Assembly (NCBI RefSeq): GCF_902497555.1
Contig: NZ_CABVGP010000003.1
Span: 558,001-622,000, forward strand
Length of the DNA: 64,000 nucleotides
From: Amycolatopsis camponoti
GTDB taxonomy: Bacteria > Actinomycetota > Actinomycetes > Mycobacteriales > Pseudonocardiaceae
Reading direction: 5' to 3'
The position numbers and the translations under genes are program-made. Numbering within the stretch: position 1 is the stretch's first letter; the number at the start of each line of letters is the position of its first letter. The notes under the pieces were generated by a model. That model made no database searches. It was given only the letters and a program-made list of their open reading frames with translations, and was not told the origin of the DNA. Below are positions 42,188-51,479 of this stretch, one piece after another.

Positions 42188-43026
42188 GCCCTCACGATAC
42201 CTGTGCAGGTCAGGCTCATCGCAGCACCCGGGGCGAGCACGGTCAGCGGGCCGAGCACCTCCAGCTCGACGATCCGCGCGGGCGGATCCAGGTCACCCAG
42301 CTCCGCGAGCGGCTCCGGGAGCGGGTGCTCCAGCCAGATCTCCAGCGGCGAGCCCTGGTCCGGGTACTCGCCCGCGGGGTCGACGTCGAAGGAGAGCGTC
42401 AACGCGCCGTAGGTCACCCAGCCCGCGGTCCCCGGCACGCCGAGCTTGCCGACGACGTCCTGGGGTGGCACGACCAGCCGATCACCGTCCACTGTGTACT
42501 CCGGGGTGCCGGTCCCGGCGACCAGCGCGACCACGTCGGGCCGCCGGAGTCCCGCGGTGACCGCCCCGCCGCCGGGCAGCTGGGTCACGTTCCACAGCGC
42601 CCAGCGCACCACCCGCTCCGACACGTTCTCCGCGCGCAGGTCCAGCCGGTAGCCGTCGTCGAGGATCGTGACCGCGCGGGTGAACCGCAGGCCGGTGCGC
42701 GGGTCCGGCGCGCTGGTCATGGTCACCGTGTCGCCGTCCCGCACGGCGGTGTACGGGCCGGAGTCGAGGACCGGGTCGGGCGGACCCGCCCACTCGCCCG
42801 GGCCGGACCAGCCCTGGGGCGCCGGCCACGTCTTGTCGCCGCCGTAGTTGACCCAGTCGCCCATCCGGCCGGAGTTCGGCGCGTAGTCCGCGAGCAGGTC
42901 GTCGTCGAGCAGATCGGCGTTGCGCCACAGCAACTCGACGCCGCGGTACCGCACCGACAGCAGCCGGCCGCCGAGCTCCGGGACCAGGCCGAGCCGCAGG
43001 TCGCCGCGGTCGAGCCAGGTCACCAT
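42184..43026 (-). CDS. Mutarotase-like/DUF4380 protein of the galactonate operon
   Basis: This 280-residue beta-rich protein starts at ATG 43026, overlapping dgoD by 7 bases. It opens with LRLGLVPELGGRLLSVRYRG, like aldose 1-epimerases, and has NYGGDKTWPAPQGWSGPGEW, as in DUF4380 proteins of the galactose-mutarotase superfamily. The classical catalytic His pair is not obvious. In this operon it could equilibrate galactose anomers for the dehydrogenase. That role is inferred. Confidence 0.75.
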   Translation of the reverse strand: MVTWLDRGDLRLGLVPELGGRLLSVRYRGVELLWRNADLLDDDLLADYAPNSGRMGDWVNYGGDKTWPAPQGWSGPGEWAGPPDPVLDSGPYTAVRDGDTVTMTSAPDPRTGLRFTRAVTILDDGYRLDLRAENVSERVVRWALWNVTQLPGGGAVTAGLRRPDVVALVAGTGTPEYTVDGDRLVVPPQDVVGKLGVPGTAGWVTYGALTLSFDVDPAGEYPDQGSPLEIWLEHPLPEPLAELGDLDPPARIVELEVLGPLTVLAPGAAMSLTCTGIVRA

Positions 43027-44165
43027 TCGGCGAGACCGCCGTCTTCGTGGCGCCACACCGGGGAGCGCCAGGCGTGCCCGACCTCGTCGGCGCGGCGGAC
43101 GGCCGCTTCGTCGACCTCGATGCCGAGACCGGGCCCGAGCGGGCGGGCCGCGTAGCCGTCCTGGAAGGCGAAGACGGACGGATCCGTGAGGTACGCGTGT
43201 TCGTGACCCTCGTGGTAGTGCATGCCGACGCTCTGTTCCTGGATCAGGAAGTTCGGCGTCGCGAACGCGACCTGCATCGACGCGGCCAGCGAGATCGGCC
43301 CCAGCGGGCAGTGCGGCGCGAGCGAAGCGCCGTACATCTCGGCGAGCGCGCCGATCCGCCGCAGCTCGGAGATGCCGCCGGCGTGCGACGGGTCGGGCTG
43401 GACCACCGCCACGCCCGCGTCGAGCACCGGCTTGAACTCCCAGCGCGAGTAGAGCCGCTCGCCGACCGCGATCGGCACGGTCGAAGCCTCGACGACCGAG
43501 CGCAGCGCGTCGCCCTGGGTCTCCGGCAGCACCGGCTCCTCGACGAACATCGGCTGGACGTCTTCGAGCAGCTTCACCAGCCGCCGTGCCATCGCGGGCG
43601 AGACGCGGCCGTGAAAGTCGATCGCGAGGTCACGGTGCGGGCCGAGCACCTCCCGGGCCTCCCAGGCGCGGGCGATGGCGGCAGTGACATCGGCGGGCGA
43701 CGCGATCGCGGTCAACGGGCCGGCGACGTTCATCTTCACCGCCGTGAACCCCGCCTCGACCTGCGCGGACACGGCCTCGCGGATGCCGGACGGCCGGTCG
43801 CCGCCGACCCAGCTGTAGACCCGGATGCGGTCGCGGACCGGGCCGCCGAGCAGCTCGTGCACCGGCGCGTTGCGGACCTTGCCGGCGATGTCCCACAGCG
43901 CGTGGTCGAACCCGGCGAGCGCGCTGGAGAGCACCGGCCCGCCGCGGTAGAAGCCGCCGCGGCGCAGCACCTGCCAATGGTCCTCGATGCGCAGCGGGTC
44001 CTGGCCGATCAGCAGCTCGGACAGCTCGTGCACGGCCGCGCGCACGGTCTCCGCGCGGCCCTCGACCACGGGCTCACCCCAGCCGCTGATGCCCTCGTCC
44101 GTGCTGACCTTGAGGAACAGCCAGCGCGGCGCGACCAGAAACGTTTCAACCCCGGTGATCTTCAC
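43020..44165 (-). CDS. dgoD: Galactonate dehydratase
   Basis: This 381-residue enolase-superfamily enzyme dehydrates D-galactonate to 2-keto-3-deoxygalactonate. It shows GFYRGGPVLSSALAGFDHALWD, DFHGRVSPAMA with its metal Asp and His, then metal Glu residues in MFVEEPVLPE and VGERLYSR. AGGISELRRI and LAPHCPLGPISL with a catalytic His follow. The match to DgoD is strong in length and motif order. It lies between an SDR and the mutarotase-like gene. Confidence 0.95.
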   Translation of the reverse strand: MKITGVETFLVAPRWLFLKVSTDEGISGWGEPVVEGRAETVRAAVHELSELLIGQDPLRIEDHWQVLRRGGFYRGGPVLSSALAGFDHALWDIAGKVRNAPVHELLGGPVRDRIRVYSWVGGDRPSGIREAVSAQVEAGFTAVKMNVAGPLTAIASPADVTAAIARAWEAREVLGPHRDLAIDFHGRVSPAMARRLVKLLEDVQPMFVEEPVLPETQGDALRSVVEASTVPIAVGERLYSRWEFKPVLDAGVAVVQPDPSHAGGISELRRIGALAEMYGASLAPHCPLGPISLAASMQVAFATPNFLIQEQSVGMHYHEGHEHAYLTDPSVFAFQDGYAARPLGPGLGIEVDEAAVRRADEVGHAWRSPVWRHEDGGLAEW

Positions 44166-44178
44166 CCGTGTCCCCCAT

Positions 44179-44862
44179 CTACGCGGAATCCTTGGCGGCG
44201 GACCAGCCGCCGTCGACGGTCAACTCGGCTCCGGTGACGAACGACGCGGCGTCCGAGAGCAGGAACGCGATCACGTTCGCCACCTCCGCGGGGTCGCCGA
44301 GGCGCCCCGCCGGCGTCGCGCGGGCGCTGCGTTCGCGGTCCTCCGGCGAGATGCGGCTCCAGGCTTCGGTGAGCACCGGCCCCGGCAGCACGGAGTTGAC
44401 CCGCACGTCCGGGGCGTATTCGACGGCGAGCTGCCGGGCCAGCGCGACCAGCGCGCCCTTGCTCGCGGCGTACGCGGGATGCCCCGGCAGGCCGAAGTGC
44501 GCGTGCACCGACGAAACCAGCACGACCGCGCCACCCCTCTTTCGCAGAGAGGGCAGGCAGGCCTTCAGGGCGAGGTACGTGCCGGTCAGGTTGACGTCGA
44601 GCTGCCGCTGCCACTCGGCGAGATCGATCTCGTGCAGCGGCCCGGTGCTCGGCACGTAGGCGTTGCTGACCAGGGCGTCCACCTCACCGATGTCCGCCCA
44701 GGTCGTTTCGTCGCTGACCGATCCCCGGATCGGCGTGACGCCGTCGGGGAGTTCGGCGATGTCCACGCCCAGCACGCGGTAGCCGTCGTCGAGCAGCTTC
44801 CGGGCCGTCGCCAGCCCGATCCCGGATGCCGCTCCGGTCACCACCGCGGTACGCGTGGACAT
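44179..44862 (-). CDS. SDR-family dehydrogenase, candidate galactose 1-dehydrogenase
   Basis: This 227-residue short-chain dehydrogenase has a TGAASGIGLA cofactor motif, NAYVPSTGPL in place of NNAG, and the catalytic Ser in VLVSSVHAHFG with Y-x3-K in PAYAASKG. A terminal ELTVDGGWSA completes the family pattern. Lying 13 bases before dgoD and 14 bases after the GH27 gene, it is the natural candidate to oxidise galactose to galactonolactone. The specificity is inferred from context only. Confidence 0.88.
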   Translation of the reverse strand: MSTRTAVVTGAASGIGLATARKLLDDGYRVLGVDIAELPDGVTPIRGSVSDETTWADIGEVDALVSNAYVPSTGPLHEIDLAEWQRQLDVNLTGTYLALKACLPSLRKRGGAVVLVSSVHAHFGLPGHPAYAASKGALVALARQLAVEYAPDVRVNSVLPGPVLTEAWSRISPEDRERSARATPAGRLGDPAEVANVIAFLLSDAASFVTGAELTVDGGWSAAKDSA

Positions 44863-44876
44863 CGCCTCTCCTGTTC

Positions 44877-46916
44877 CTAGAACTTGGCTACGTGGACATG
44901 GTCGTCCGGCCCGCGGGCGGCGAACCACAGCGACGCGCCGTCGGACGCCGCGCCGAGGGTTCCCACGATGCTCCCGCTCGGGTAGTCCGGCCGCTTGAAC
45001 CAGCCGGCCCACGAACCGGACCACTCGTTGGCCCACAGCGAGTAGTCGCTCGCGGACGCGGTGAGCGCGACCTTCGCGCCGGCCGCGACGAGCGTCGGGC
45101 TGCTGCTGACCGTGCCGCCGATGCCGGTCCAGTCCGACCAGGTGCCGCCGGTCTTCGTGCGGACCCAGACGCTGTCGTCAGCCGTGCGGACCGCGACGAC
45201 CGTGCCGCTGGTGGACGTCGCCGCGCCGGGACGGCCGTAGATCGGCTTGCCGCCGGGTGCGCCGAGACCGGACCACTGACCGGCACTGGTCCGCTGCCAG
45301 ACCTGGCCGTCGGCGCCTCTCGCGAAAACGGTTCCCTCGGTGGTGACGGACGGCGAGTCGGTGAGCGTGCCGCCGAGCCGCTTCCAGTCGCCCCACTTCT
45401 TCGTGTAACTGCGCTGGTAGAGAGCGTTGTCGAGGCCGCGGACGTAGACGTCGATGCCCTTCGGGGTGGCGACCGCGGCGGGCTGGCCGAGGAACCTGCC
45501 GCCGACCTGACGCGGTCCGTCGAGGCCCTTGACCTGCAGGGATCCGCCCTGGTCGCGGAAGAACGTCACGGTCTTGCCGCCGGTGCGGACGATCGCCGGG
45601 CTCGCCGACGCGGTGCCGCCGAGGTCGTCGCCCGGGACGAGGTCGGTGCCGTGCAGGCGGAGGAACGCGGTGCCGTGCGCGGGGACCGTGACCGAGTACG
45701 AGCCGGTGGCGCTGCCGCGGTCGGCCCGGGCGCGGAGGTCGCGAACGGACACTCGCCCCTGGAGCCCGGCATCGGCGAAGTTCAGCGTCATCTGCGTGGG
45801 GGCCTCACCGCGGTTGAGCAGGACCACCGCGCGGTCGCCGTCCCGGTCGAGGACCTTGCTGTAGGTGTCGGTGCTGCCGCTGGTCGCGACGCGGACGCCC
45901 TGGATGCCGAGGCGGTCCTGGTTGACGCCGACGATCTCCGGGTTCTTCAGCGTCTTGAGCATCGACGCGGGCAGCGTGCGCGGGTCGGAGCCGAGGATCA
46001 GCGGGGAGGCCATCTCCGCCCACATGACGAACTGGGTGGTCGACTCCTCCTCGTTCAGCTCGTAGGTGCCCTGCTCGGTCTTGCGCATCGGGATGAGGTA
46101 GTCGGGGTCGTTGTAGTGGCCCGGCCCGTTCGCCTCGGGGTGCGCGGCGTTGGCGTCCATGTTGCGCAGGACGTCTTTCCAGATGCCCTCGTACGGCGTA
46201 CCGAACGCGATGTCGGTGCTGGTGCGCCAGGAGTCGGCGACGAGCGGGCCGTAGCTGTAGGCGATACCGGCGACCTGGTCGGGCCCGTGCGGGGTGCCCC
46301 ACTCGTCGGTGACCGGGTTGCAGACGTTGAGCACCATCGGACGGCCCGCCTTGGCGAGGGCCTGGCTGAACTGCGTGAACGCTTCGGCGGGCTTGAGGTT
46401 CTGGGCGATGCCGCAGAGGAAGTCGACCTTGACGGCGTCGAACTTCCAGCTCGCGAAGCGCTTGGTGTCCTGTTCGTAGTAGCCGCCGGAGCCGGCCGCG
46501 CAGTTCTTGCCGTCGGAGGCGCCCGCGTCGGTGTAGATGCCGGCCTTGAGGCCCTTGCCGTGCAGGTAGTCGACCAAAGTGGACAGTCCACCTGGGAATT
46601 TGGCGGGGTCCTCGCGGAGGTTCCCCTGTGCGTCGCGCGGATCGGGCGCGGTCCAGCCGCCGTCGATCCAGACGTAGCGGTATCCGGCGTCACGCAAGCC
46701 GCTGGAGACGAGGAAGTCCGCGACGGACTTCACCGACGCCTCGCTGGGCGCGCCCAGGCCGTAGTAGGTGTTCCAGCCCATGTACGGGGTTTTCGCGACC
46801 CCGCTGTCGTAGTAGTCGGGAGCGCCTTGGTCCACGGCCGGGGTCGCGTACGCGGGTACCGCCGCGAAGGTGGCGGCGATCGCGGCGACCACCGCGAGGG
46901 TTCTCTTCAAGAGCAT
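44877..46916 (-). CDS. Secreted GH27 alpha-galactosidase with C-terminal propeller-like domain
   Basis: This 679-residue protein starts at ATG 46916 with a signal peptide (KRTLAVVAAIAATFAAVPAYA). The GH27 barrel begins KTPYMGWNTYYG; the nucleophile Asp is in FDAVKVDFLCG near residue 170, and the acid/base Asp in DSWRTSTDI near residue 230. A beta-sandwich follows. About 240 C-terminal residues are repeated units such as WGDWKRLGGTLTDSPSV and WSDWTGIGGTVSSSP, as in PLL/fucolectin-like propellers that bind glycans. It would cut galactose from galactosides outside the cell. First gene of the minus-strand dgo operon. Confidence 0.95.
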   Translation of the reverse strand: MLLKRTLAVVAAIAATFAAVPAYATPAVDQGAPDYYDSGVAKTPYMGWNTYYGLGAPSEASVKSVADFLVSSGLRDAGYRYVWIDGGWTAPDPRDAQGNLREDPAKFPGGLSTLVDYLHGKGLKAGIYTDAGASDGKNCAAGSGGYYEQDTKRFASWKFDAVKVDFLCGIAQNLKPAEAFTQFSQALAKAGRPMVLNVCNPVTDEWGTPHGPDQVAGIAYSYGPLVADSWRTSTDIAFGTPYEGIWKDVLRNMDANAAHPEANGPGHYNDPDYLIPMRKTEQGTYELNEEESTTQFVMWAEMASPLILGSDPRTLPASMLKTLKNPEIVGVNQDRLGIQGVRVATSGSTDTYSKVLDRDGDRAVVLLNRGEAPTQMTLNFADAGLQGRVSVRDLRARADRGSATGSYSVTVPAHGTAFLRLHGTDLVPGDDLGGTASASPAIVRTGGKTVTFFRDQGGSLQVKGLDGPRQVGGRFLGQPAAVATPKGIDVYVRGLDNALYQRSYTKKWGDWKRLGGTLTDSPSVTTEGTVFARGADGQVWQRTSAGQWSGLGAPGGKPIYGRPGAATSTSGTVVAVRTADDSVWVRTKTGGTWSDWTGIGGTVSSSPTLVAAGAKVALTASASDYSLWANEWSGSWAGWFKRPDYPSGSIVGTLGAASDGASLWFAARGPDDHVHVAKF

Positions 46917-46993
46917 GTGCCGGACGCCTTTCTCCGGTGAACTGCGAGCCGGGAGCAGCATGCCGGGACGTGTCGGGGCACGTCAAGAATAAA

Positions 46994-47022
46994 TCCTAAA
47001 TTAAGATTTCACGGGGTAGGCT
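46994..47022 (+). promoter_or_regulatory. Operator and promoter of dgoA / GH27 divergent region
   Basis: TCCTAAATTAAGA (46994-47006) matches 10 of 13 bases of the near-palindrome at 53778-53790; both follow CGTCAAGA at the same distance. TAGGCT (47017-47022) is a -10 box 6 bases before ATG 47029, suggesting a leaderless dgoA mRNA. The operator lies where the -35 would be, so binding should repress. Confidence 0.55.
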
Positions 47023-47028
47023 GGCCCG

Positions 47029-47646
47029 ATGAGCTACCGCTGGGAGATCACCGCGAACGCACTGCGCCAAGGCGTCATCGGCATCGTCCGGACGCACGAC
47101 GCGGAGTCGGCGGTGGCCGCGGCCCGCGCGATCCTGGAAGCCGGGCTGCGGTCGGTCGAGCTGCCGCTGACGAACCCGGGAGCGCTGGACGCGATCTCCG
47201 GGCTGTCCGCGGCCTACCCGGCCGCGACGATCGGCGCCGGCACGGTCCTCGACGAGGCGTCGGCGGTGCTGGCGATCCGCGCGGGCGCCCGGTTCCTCGT
47301 GTCGCCGTCGGTCGACGCGGCGGTGATCCGTACCGCTCACCGGTACGGCGCGGCCGCGTTCCCCGGCGCGGGTTCGGTGACCGAAATCGTGCGGGCGCTG
47401 GAAGAAGGCGCCGACGCGGTCAAGGTTTTCCCGGCTTCTTCTTGGGGGCCCTCGTGGGTGTCGGACGTGCGGGCGGCGCTCCCGCAGGCGCCACTGGTGC
47501 CCACCGGCGGCATCGGCCCGGCGGACGTGCCAGGCTGGCTGGCAGCGGGCGCGGTGGCGTGCGGGGTCGGCTCGGCGCTGACCCGCGGCACCACCGCGGA
47601 GATCGCCGCCCGCGTCGAGACGCTGCTGAGGAGCGCGCATGGCTGA
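47029..47646 (+). CDS. dgoA: 2-dehydro-3-deoxy-6-phosphogalactonate aldolase (KDPG/KDPGal class)
   Basis: This 205-residue class I aldolase has catalytic Glu in RSVELPLTNP near residue 45 and Schiff-base Lys in ADAVKVFPASSWGP near residue 133. GAGTVLDEA and LVPTGGI lie at the expected positions. It cleaves the keto-deoxy acid to pyruvate and a glyceraldehyde (phosphate). The VELPLTNP form fits DgoA more than Eda. Divergent from the GH27-dgoD operon, it overlaps the lactonase by 8 bases. Confidence 0.93.
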   Translation: MSYRWEITANALRQGVIGIVRTHDAESAVAAARAILEAGLRSVELPLTNPGALDAISGLSAAYPAATIGAGTVLDEASAVLAIRAGARFLVSPSVDAAVIRTAHRYGAAAFPGAGSVTEIVRALEEGADAVKVFPASSWGPSWVSDVRAALPQAPLVPTGGIGPADVPGWLAAGAVACGVGSALTRGTTAEIAARVETLLRSAHG

Positions 47647-48643
47647 GCTGGTCTTCGTCGGGTGCTACACCGGCGACGCGGGGAACGGCACGGGGATCAC
47701 GACGTTCTCGCGTTCCTCTTCCGGAGACTTGACCGAGATCGCTTCGCTGCCGCTCGAGTCGCCGTCGTGGCTGGTGCGGCACCCGTCGTTGCCGGTGCTG
47801 TACGCGGCGAACGAGACTGCCACCGGCTCCGTGACAGCACTGGCGCTTTCGGCTTCCGGCGCGTTGTCGGTGCTGGGCACTTTGGCGACGGGTGGTGCGC
47901 ACCCGTGTCACCTGGCGGTGACCCCGGACGGCCGGTTCCTGCTGTGCGCCAACTACACCGGCGGCAGCCTGGCGGTGTTCTCCCTGTCGCCGTCGGGCGC
48001 TTTGGTCTCCCGGACGGCGCTGGCCCAGCACAGCGGGAGCGGTCCGGACGCCGACCGCCAGGAGGCGGCGCACGTCCACATGGCGGTCCCGTCGGCCGAC
48101 GGGTCGATCGTGAGCGCGGTCGACCTGGGCACGGACGAGATCCGCAGCTACACGCTGTCCGCTTCGGGGTCTTTGGACCTGCTCGCGGTGTCTTCGCTGC
48201 CGGCGGGCACGGGCCCCCGCCAGCTGATCCGGCGGCCGGGTACCGACCTGGCGTACGTCGTCGGCGAGCTGGCCGGGACCGTGGTGACGGTCCGCGAGAC
48301 GTCGCCGGGGGCGTTCTCGGTGGTGTCGGTGACCCCGTCGACGCTGTCGTCGGTGACGCCCAACCTGGTGGCCCACCTGGAGCTGGCGGACGCGCGGATG
48401 TACGTGTCGAACCGCGGCCCGGACTGCGTGACGGAGTTCGCCCTGGACGACACCCTGGCGGTGGCGGACCAGCCGTGCGGCGCGAACCCCCGCCACTTCG
48501 CCCTGGTGGACGGGACGTGTTACGTGGCGGCGCAGTCGGAGGACGCGATCACGGCGTTCACGCTCACCGCGTCGGGCGAGGCGGACCTGAAGTACTACCC
48601 GACCGGATCGCCGACGTTCGTGCTGCCGGTCTCGCTACCCTGA
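47639..48643 (+). CDS. Seven-bladed propeller lactonase
   Basis: This 334-residue protein of the YbhE/Pgl family has recurring blade motifs (SWLVRHPSLPVLYAANE; HPCHLAVTPDGRFLLCANY; HVHMAVPSADGSIVSAVDLG). In this locus it probably opens galactonolactone to galactonate, although the family is named for 6-phosphogluconolactone. ATG 47639 overlaps dgoA. Its last 49 bases overlap the convergent GH36 gene. Confidence 0.9.
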   Translation: MAELVFVGCYTGDAGNGTGITTFSRSSSGDLTEIASLPLESPSWLVRHPSLPVLYAANETATGSVTALALSASGALSVLGTLATGGAHPCHLAVTPDGRFLLCANYTGGSLAVFSLSPSGALVSRTALAQHSGSGPDADRQEAAHVHMAVPSADGSIVSAVDLGTDEIRSYTLSASGSLDLLAVSSLPAGTGPRQLIRRPGTDLAYVVGELAGTVVTVRETSPGAFSVVSVTPSTLSSVTPNLVAHLELADARMYVSNRGPDCVTEFALDDTLAVADQPCGANPRHFALVDGTCYVAAQSEDAITAFTLTASGEADLKYYPTGSPTFVLPVSLP

Positions 48644-50643
48644 CGCCGGAGGATCACGACGTCGGCGTCGTGGTCGGCGGTCCAGTCGAAGGGGAGGCCC
48701 GCGTACCTCAGGTGCGCGCCCGAGTACCGGGTGCCCCGGTGGTCCACATAGGACGCATCCGGTACGGAGAGGCGCACCCGCGACGACCGGCCCGGCACCA
48801 GCGGCGCCCCGGTCAAAGAACCCGTGCTCCACGCCAGCACCACCACCGTGTCGCCGTTCTCCGACGTGTACTGCGTCGCCGCCGTCGGCTCCGACGGACC
48901 GGCCAGCACCCGGGCGACTCCGTGGTGGACAACAGAGCGGATCTGCTTGTACACCGCGATCAGCGACGCCGCCTCCGCGTGCTGGGCGGGCGTCCAGCGG
49001 GACAGGTCCGCGCCGATGCCCAGTACCCCGGCCATCGCCGTCACGAAGCGGAACCGCAGTGACCGGGGGCGCGGGTCGAACACGCCCGGCGCGTCCGTCA
49101 CCCACGAACTCATCAGGTGCGGCGCGTGCATCAGCAGGAACCCGTCCTGGATCGCCAGCCGGTCCAGGGGTCCGGTGTTGTCGCTCGGCCACACCACGTC
49201 CGTGCGGGCCACCGTCGCCAGGTCCGTCCGGCCGCCGCCACCCGCGCACGCCTCGATCGTCACGTGGGGGTGCTCGGCACGCAGGTGATCCAGCACCGAC
49301 AGGTAGCCCGCCACGTGCTCAGCGTCCAAGTCGGCGAAAGGCGAGCCCGGGCGGCCGCGTTCCGTCGGGGGACGGTTCATGTCCCACTTCAGGTACGAGA
49401 TCGGGTACGCCGACAACAGTGCGTCCAAAGTAGACTTCACGAACGCGATGACGTCGGGCAGCCCCAGGTCCAGCAGCAGCTGGTTGCGGATCAACGTGAG
49501 CGGACGGCCGTCGATCCGGTACACCCAGTCGGGGTGCGCCGCGTACAGCCGCGACTTCGGGCTGACCGCCTCCGGCTCGACCCACAGGCCGAACTCCAGG
49601 CCCAGGTCCCGCACCGACTCGACGAAGTCGCCGAAATCCGAATCCGCCGGGGTCCAGTCGCCGAGACCGCCGGTGTCGTCGTCGCGGCCGGTGAACCAGC
49701 CGTCGTCGACCACGAACAGCTCGACGCCGAGGTCGGCCGCCCGTTTCGCCAGCTCCAGCTGGCCGGCGCTCCGGACGTCGAAGCCGGTCGCTTCCCACGA
49801 GTTGTAGAGCACCGGACGCGGGCGCCGCCAACGGGAGCCCGCCAGCACGCGGTCGTAGTCGTGCCACACGGACGCCAGCCCGGCCAGACCGTCCACACTG
49901 GACGCCAACGCGACGGCCGGAGTCGGCAAGGAGGCACCGGGCTCCAGGCGCACCGGGCCCGGTGAAGGCAACCGGCCGGCCCGGACGCGCGTCAGCCCCG
50001 AAGGCTCCACATCCGCCTCGATCGACCACGATCCCGGCCATTCCAGCGAAACGCCGAAAGCCGGTCCACCGGACGAGTCCTGCACCGCCAGCCACGGGAC
50101 GTGCGCGTGCCCCGGGACGCCGAAGCGGCTCTCCATCCGGAACCCGCCCGCGGGCAGCGTCAGCGACTGGCGCGTGAACTCCTGAGACCACTGGCCGGTC
50201 AAGTACGTCAGCCGGGCGCCGGACACCGTCGGCACGCACACGCCCGCCGAGCCCAGCCGGTCGAACTCCAGGGTCGACGAGCCCGTGTTCTCGAATTCGA
50301 CCCACCGGGTGAGCACGTCCGTCTCGGGCACAGGCCGGTAGCAGAGCACCGCGCGCAGCCCGGAAACCTCGTCCACGAAGGCCAGCCGCAGGTCGGCGGC
50401 AGAAGAAGCGCCGTCGAACCGCCACCACGAACCGCCCCGCACCGCGACGTCCGCGCCCGAGAACGGGCGCAGCCCCAGTGGCGCGTACTCCACCGGCGCC
50501 GCGTCGGCCTCGGTGATGAAATGCACCGAGCCCGCGTTCGTGAACACCGACGGCCCGTCCTCGATCCCGGCCGGCCCCCACGCGACGAGCTCCGCCCACC
50601 GGCGCGAAGGGTCCAGCGCCACGGTGTACGAAGTCGTCTTCAT
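48595..50643 (-). CDS. GH36 alpha-galactosidase, intracellular
   Basis: This 682-residue protein has no signal peptide. The N-terminal beta-sandwich is followed by the GH36 barrel. LYNSWEATGFDV and FVVDDGWFTGRDDD precede the nucleophile Asp in SYLKWDMNRP near residue 435, and the acid/base Asp is in VWPSDNTGPLDR near residue 500. It would hydrolyse melibiose- or raffinose-type sugars after import. It is 14 bases behind the permease and is the last gene of the importer operon. ATG 50643 lacks a strong Shine-Dalgarno. Confidence 0.95.
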   Translation of the reverse strand: MKTTSYTVALDPSRRWAELVAWGPAGIEDGPSVFTNAGSVHFITEADAAPVEYAPLGLRPFSGADVAVRGGSWWRFDGASSAADLRLAFVDEVSGLRAVLCYRPVPETDVLTRWVEFENTGSSTLEFDRLGSAGVCVPTVSGARLTYLTGQWSQEFTRQSLTLPAGGFRMESRFGVPGHAHVPWLAVQDSSGGPAFGVSLEWPGSWSIEADVEPSGLTRVRAGRLPSPGPVRLEPGASLPTPAVALASSVDGLAGLASVWHDYDRVLAGSRWRRPRPVLYNSWEATGFDVRSAGQLELAKRAADLGVELFVVDDGWFTGRDDDTGGLGDWTPADSDFGDFVESVRDLGLEFGLWVEPEAVSPKSRLYAAHPDWVYRIDGRPLTLIRNQLLLDLGLPDVIAFVKSTLDALLSAYPISYLKWDMNRPPTERGRPGSPFADLDAEHVAGYLSVLDHLRAEHPHVTIEACAGGGGRTDLATVARTDVVWPSDNTGPLDRLAIQDGFLLMHAPHLMSSWVTDAPGVFDPRPRSLRFRFVTAMAGVLGIGADLSRWTPAQHAEAASLIAVYKQIRSVVHHGVARVLAGPSEPTAATQYTSENGDTVVVLAWSTGSLTGAPLVPGRSSRVRLSVPDASYVDHRGTRYSGAHLRYAGLPFDWTADHDADVVILRRQGSETGSTNVGDPVG

Positions 50644-50657
50644 GGACACGGTCCACG

Positions 50658-51479
50658 TCACTTGATCGCCCCGATCGCGAGCCCCGAGATGAAGTGCTTC
50701 TGGAACCGCAGGAACACCGCGACCGTCGGCACGGCGGCGATCACCGAACCCGCGGCGATCACGTTCCAGTTGGACACGTACTGGCCCTGCAGGCCGAGCA
50801 GCGCCGGCGTCACCGGCATCACCGTTCCGGTGCGCAGCACGGTGATCGACCACAGCAGGTCGTTGAACGTCCAGGTGAACGCCAGCGCGCCGAGCGCGGC
50901 CAGCGCCGGGCGGGTCATCGGCAGGATGATCCGCCAGAAGATCTGCGCGACGCCGGCGCCGTCGATCAGCGCCGCCTGCTGGATCTCACCGGGGATCGAC
51001 CGCATGAACCCCTGCAGCACGAACGTGTAGAAGCCGAGCCCGAACCCGACCTGCACGACGATCAGTGCCGTCAAGGTGTCGTAGATGCCCAGCAGCTCGG
51101 CCAGCTTCGCCACCGGCACCAGCAGGATCTGCGGCGGGAGCAGGTTTCCCGCCAGCATCACGAGGATGATCGTGCGGCGGAACGGGATCTCGTACCGGCT
51201 CAGCGCGAACGCCGCCGCCGAGCTGAGCAGCAGCGCGAGCAGCACCGTCGGGATCGTGACGAGCAGGCTGTTCAGCATCGCGTGCCCGCCGCCGCCCTCG
51301 CCCCACGCCTGCCCGAACCCGTCGAGCGAGAACGACGCGGGCAGCGCGCCCAGGCCGTTCGACGCGATGTCCGAGAACGTCCGGACGCTGGTCGTCAGCA
51401 CCAGCGCGATCGGCAGCAGCCACAGCACGGACAGCCCGCCCGCGAGCAGGTGGAACCCGAAGGTCCGCGTTCTCCTCAC
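50658..51479 (-). CDS. Carbohydrate ABC transporter permease (MalG-like)
   Basis: This 273-residue CUT1 permease has six helices. The EAA loop IQQAALIDGAGVAQIFWRII lies near residue 170, and LPMTRPALAALGALAFTWTFND follows. GTG 51479 overlaps the upstream permease stop (GTGA); the longer frame upstream belongs to the other permease region. It pairs with 51476-52393. Confidence 0.95.
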   Translation of the reverse strand: MRRTRTFGFHLLAGGLSVLWLLPIALVLTTSVRTFSDIASNGLGALPASFSLDGFGQAWGEGGGGHAMLNSLLVTIPTVLLALLLSSAAAFALSRYEIPFRRTIILVMLAGNLLPPQILLVPVAKLAELLGIYDTLTALIVVQVGFGLGFYTFVLQGFMRSIPGEIQQAALIDGAGVAQIFWRIILPMTRPALAALGALAFTWTFNDLLWSITVLRTGTVMPVTPALLGLQGQYVSNWNVIAAGSVIAAVPTVAVFLRFQKHFISGLAIGAIK

